A stretch of DNA of 64,000 bases from Setaria digitata (Eukaryota; Nematoda; Chromadorea; Rhabditida; Setariidae): assembly GCA_003640385.1 (NCBI GenBank), contig RCAB01000015.1, forward strand, positions 124,001-188,000, in the 5' to 3' direction. Below are positions 62,063 through 64,000 of this stretch, in pieces. Position 1 is the first letter of the stretch; the number at the start of each line of letters is the position of its first letter. The notes under the pieces were generated by a model. That model saw only the letters and a list, made by a program, of their open reading frames with translations. It ran no database searches and was not told the origin of the DNA. A program made the translations under genes and the position numbers.

Positions 62063-62196
62063 AAAGTGAAGGAAAAAGACCGTGTCGCCACACCGGACGA
62101 GAAGAAAGGCATCACAAGTACAATTGATCACTTCAGCAATAACAAATACTTTTTGTGGGAGAAGGATGACAATTCTCATTGGCTTCTCCAGAAAAG
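62063..62196 (+). CDS. Candidate isolated exon, unrecognised
   Basis: Between an acceptor-like AAAACGAAG and a GTCCCT donor-like site the plus strand encodes KVKEKDRVATPDEKKGITST followed by IDHFSNNKYFLWEKDDNSHW and LLQKR. The sequence is charged, soluble and protein-like. Its phase (0 in, 2 out) would accept the last exon of the Ser-rich gene, giving TVWKRR-KVKEKDRV, but at a distance of about 5.9 kb. The acceptor lacks a good pyrimidine tract, and the minus strand is also open here, so support is modest. Confidence 0.25.
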
Positions 62197-64000
62197 GTCC
62201 CTCTTCAGGGAATCCGATGTATTTGGGTCGAGAAAATGTGAACTTTTTCTTCTACACTTTTTGGATATCACAAATTTTATTTATCTTCTATTCAAATAAA
62301 AGTCGTTTATAATTTCATCGAATTCACATTTACCCTCCGATAATTGTCTTCAGTTTAAATGCAATTTAGATGAAAAAGACTTATTAGTGTTTGAAAATTA
62401 TAAGTCAATGATGTATTTGTTTTAAACATATTCATTTAGACTAGTATTTCAGCAGTGTTCCTGAAAAACATTGATGTTTGTTATACATTAAACTGATGAC
62501 TGATTTTACCTAATTATAATTCATACTTGTTATCACTCAAATCTTAGCCGGTATTTTTTATTCGAAATTGTGGCCGTTCGTTTTAATTATTTACCCAGCA
62601 AAACTAACTAAGTTTTTTCTCTCGAAAGTATTTGGTGTTCAGTAAAAGGGAAAATTGAAAATGTAAGTGTTTTCCATGAGAGCTTTCCTTCATTTTAATT
62701 TCGATTTTTGAAAATTTGTTTTACTTGTTAAATCGAAATTCCATTTCTTGTTGCATTTCGGAATTTTTTTTTATGAATCCTTCCTTATAAAGTTAGAGAA
62801 TCTTTAGCCTTCGAAGTGAAATTTTTTTTTTTTAAGACTTCTTAATAAATTCTTTACGGATCGTTGATTTTTTGTCTGTAATTATTTACGCAAATAACTT
62901 TCTTCGAGTTTTCGTAATTCTAACTCTTCCTTCCTAATGAATTTTAAAATTCTTAGGGTAGGAATGAAATGATCGATAAAATTAAAATAATCATGGAGCG
63001 CAATTTAAATAGTGGATCCTTTGTGCTAATATTTACAATGTTGCGAAGCAAAACTAGAAATCTCTTGAAATAAGTGGATAAAATGAGTGGAAAGAGGTTA
63101 TCCGATATTCCAGTTATGAATTGTTAAAGTTAATCATTGTAAGGAGCATTTGAGCAGTGCAGTGGTGTCATGATTTTACGGCTGTATAACAGACCAACGC
63201 ACTCCTTAGACTGAAGTAGTTGTCACTGACAGGCTTTGAAGCATAACTGAATTTCAGCTTCGTAGTATTTATTTATTTGTTTTTATTCCGAAGTGGTTCC
63301 ATTTTGCAGTAAATGAATATTTGGAGTAAGGCATATAATCCATCAGTCCATCTGTCCATCCGTCCATCCCACGTCCACTCATTGGTGGTGTCAGTCAGTA
63401 GCTCATCATTTTATATTCTCGAATGATAGGGTCTAGCTTACTCCTCTCAGGCCTTCTATTTTGTCCAACTAGTGGCACCCTATGCCTGTCTCTATGTATG
63501 TGTTGTTTATGTACAGACCTCAGACCTCCTTCCTCTTCGTTTATTATTTACTTTGCTCGGCCAAGTAGCCATTTGGAGAATGTATACGTTCCATTTGTTC
63601 ATTGCTTTGCACATGGCTGTGACACACTCTAGAGAGGCATTTTCTGCATCTTAGCCAAGAATCAGAAGGGTTCGTCTTCGAGAGCAGAGGAATAAAAATG
63701 TCCAAAAGGTGAAAGGTGAAAGTAGTCAGCAGTACCACTCATTAATTTCTATAAATAATTGATGTGAGTTGGAAAGGGAGGGGGAGCGAAGCGTTGTTTT
63801 GATGATAAGAAACTTATCGCCGTTGTTGGACGATATTTTATCATCTGACGATCTGGAGAGTTTTCTTGCCAAAGATACGCATTTATTTCACTATCCCATC
63901 TTCCTCTCTCTCTTCCCTTCATACATTCTTGTCTTGATGAGGAATTTAATAGGTTAATGATTCAGAAGTTTCAGAAATCCCAACTAATGAGCAGAGATTA
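62197..64000. other. Intergenic, no supported gene
   Basis: AT-rich sequence with T-runs near 62765-62835. A short imperfect tandem of TCCATCYG units occurs at about 63338-63372. Overlapping short frames at 63423-63738 on both strands carry no motif. A plus-strand frame at 63769-63957 (MEREGERSVV-like, without a proper ATG context) is not convincing. Confidence 0.4.

Overview
The window is AT-rich nuclear DNA from an animal, most likely a nematode and perhaps a spirurid or filarial one. The support is short exons, introns of about 60-600 nt with TTTTCAG or TTTTAG acceptors, homopolymer and AT microsatellites, and acceptor-like sites just upstream of start codons that look like spliced-leader sites. 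The species assignment is inference. There are no bacterial operons, CRISPR arrays, rRNA genes or recognisable tRNAs. All gene models were read by eye from open frames, splice signals and codon-phase continuity.

Layout. 1-1.8 kb: two direct duplications, each joined by a single N, which look like unmerged contig ends. 1.8-7.7 kb, minus strand: a DBF4-type Cdc7 activator (1772-4260), an unrecognised lysine/serine-rich protein (5028-6329), and two small two-helix membrane-protein units (6985-7178 and 7313-7674). Their order and spacing would allow one trans-spliced operon. 9.7-13.7 kb, minus: an 11-exon NDUFA10-type complex I subunit. 16.7-22.3 kb, minus: a 16-exon MADF-BESS transcription factor with a 30-nt microexon. 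22.3-23.25 kb: a CpG-rich divergent intergenic region. 23.3-24.9 kb, plus: an SRR1-domain protein. 25-34.8 kb: mostly empty, apart from a GC-rich, coding-like island at 30.4-30.65 kb. 34.8-35.9 kb, plus: a GILT-family thiol reductase. 36-42 kb: sparse. 42.2-44.4 kb, plus: a seven-exon gene of unknown function. 44.5-49.3 kb: intergenic. 49.3-56.1 kb, plus: a 12-exon serine-rich, probably disordered protein of at least 705 codons. 56-64 kb: largely empty, with one exon-like frame at 62.06 kb.

The recognised genes are housekeeping or regulatory: replication licensing kinase activation (DBF4), respiratory complex I (NDUFA10), transcription (MADF-BESS), a conserved circadian/haem-linked family (SRR1), and lysosomal disulphide reduction (GILT). 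They do not form a shared pathway. The novelty lies in the phase-consistent gene models that match no family I recognise, the small membrane proteins, the GC island at 30.4 kb, and several structured repeats inside introns and intergenic DNA.
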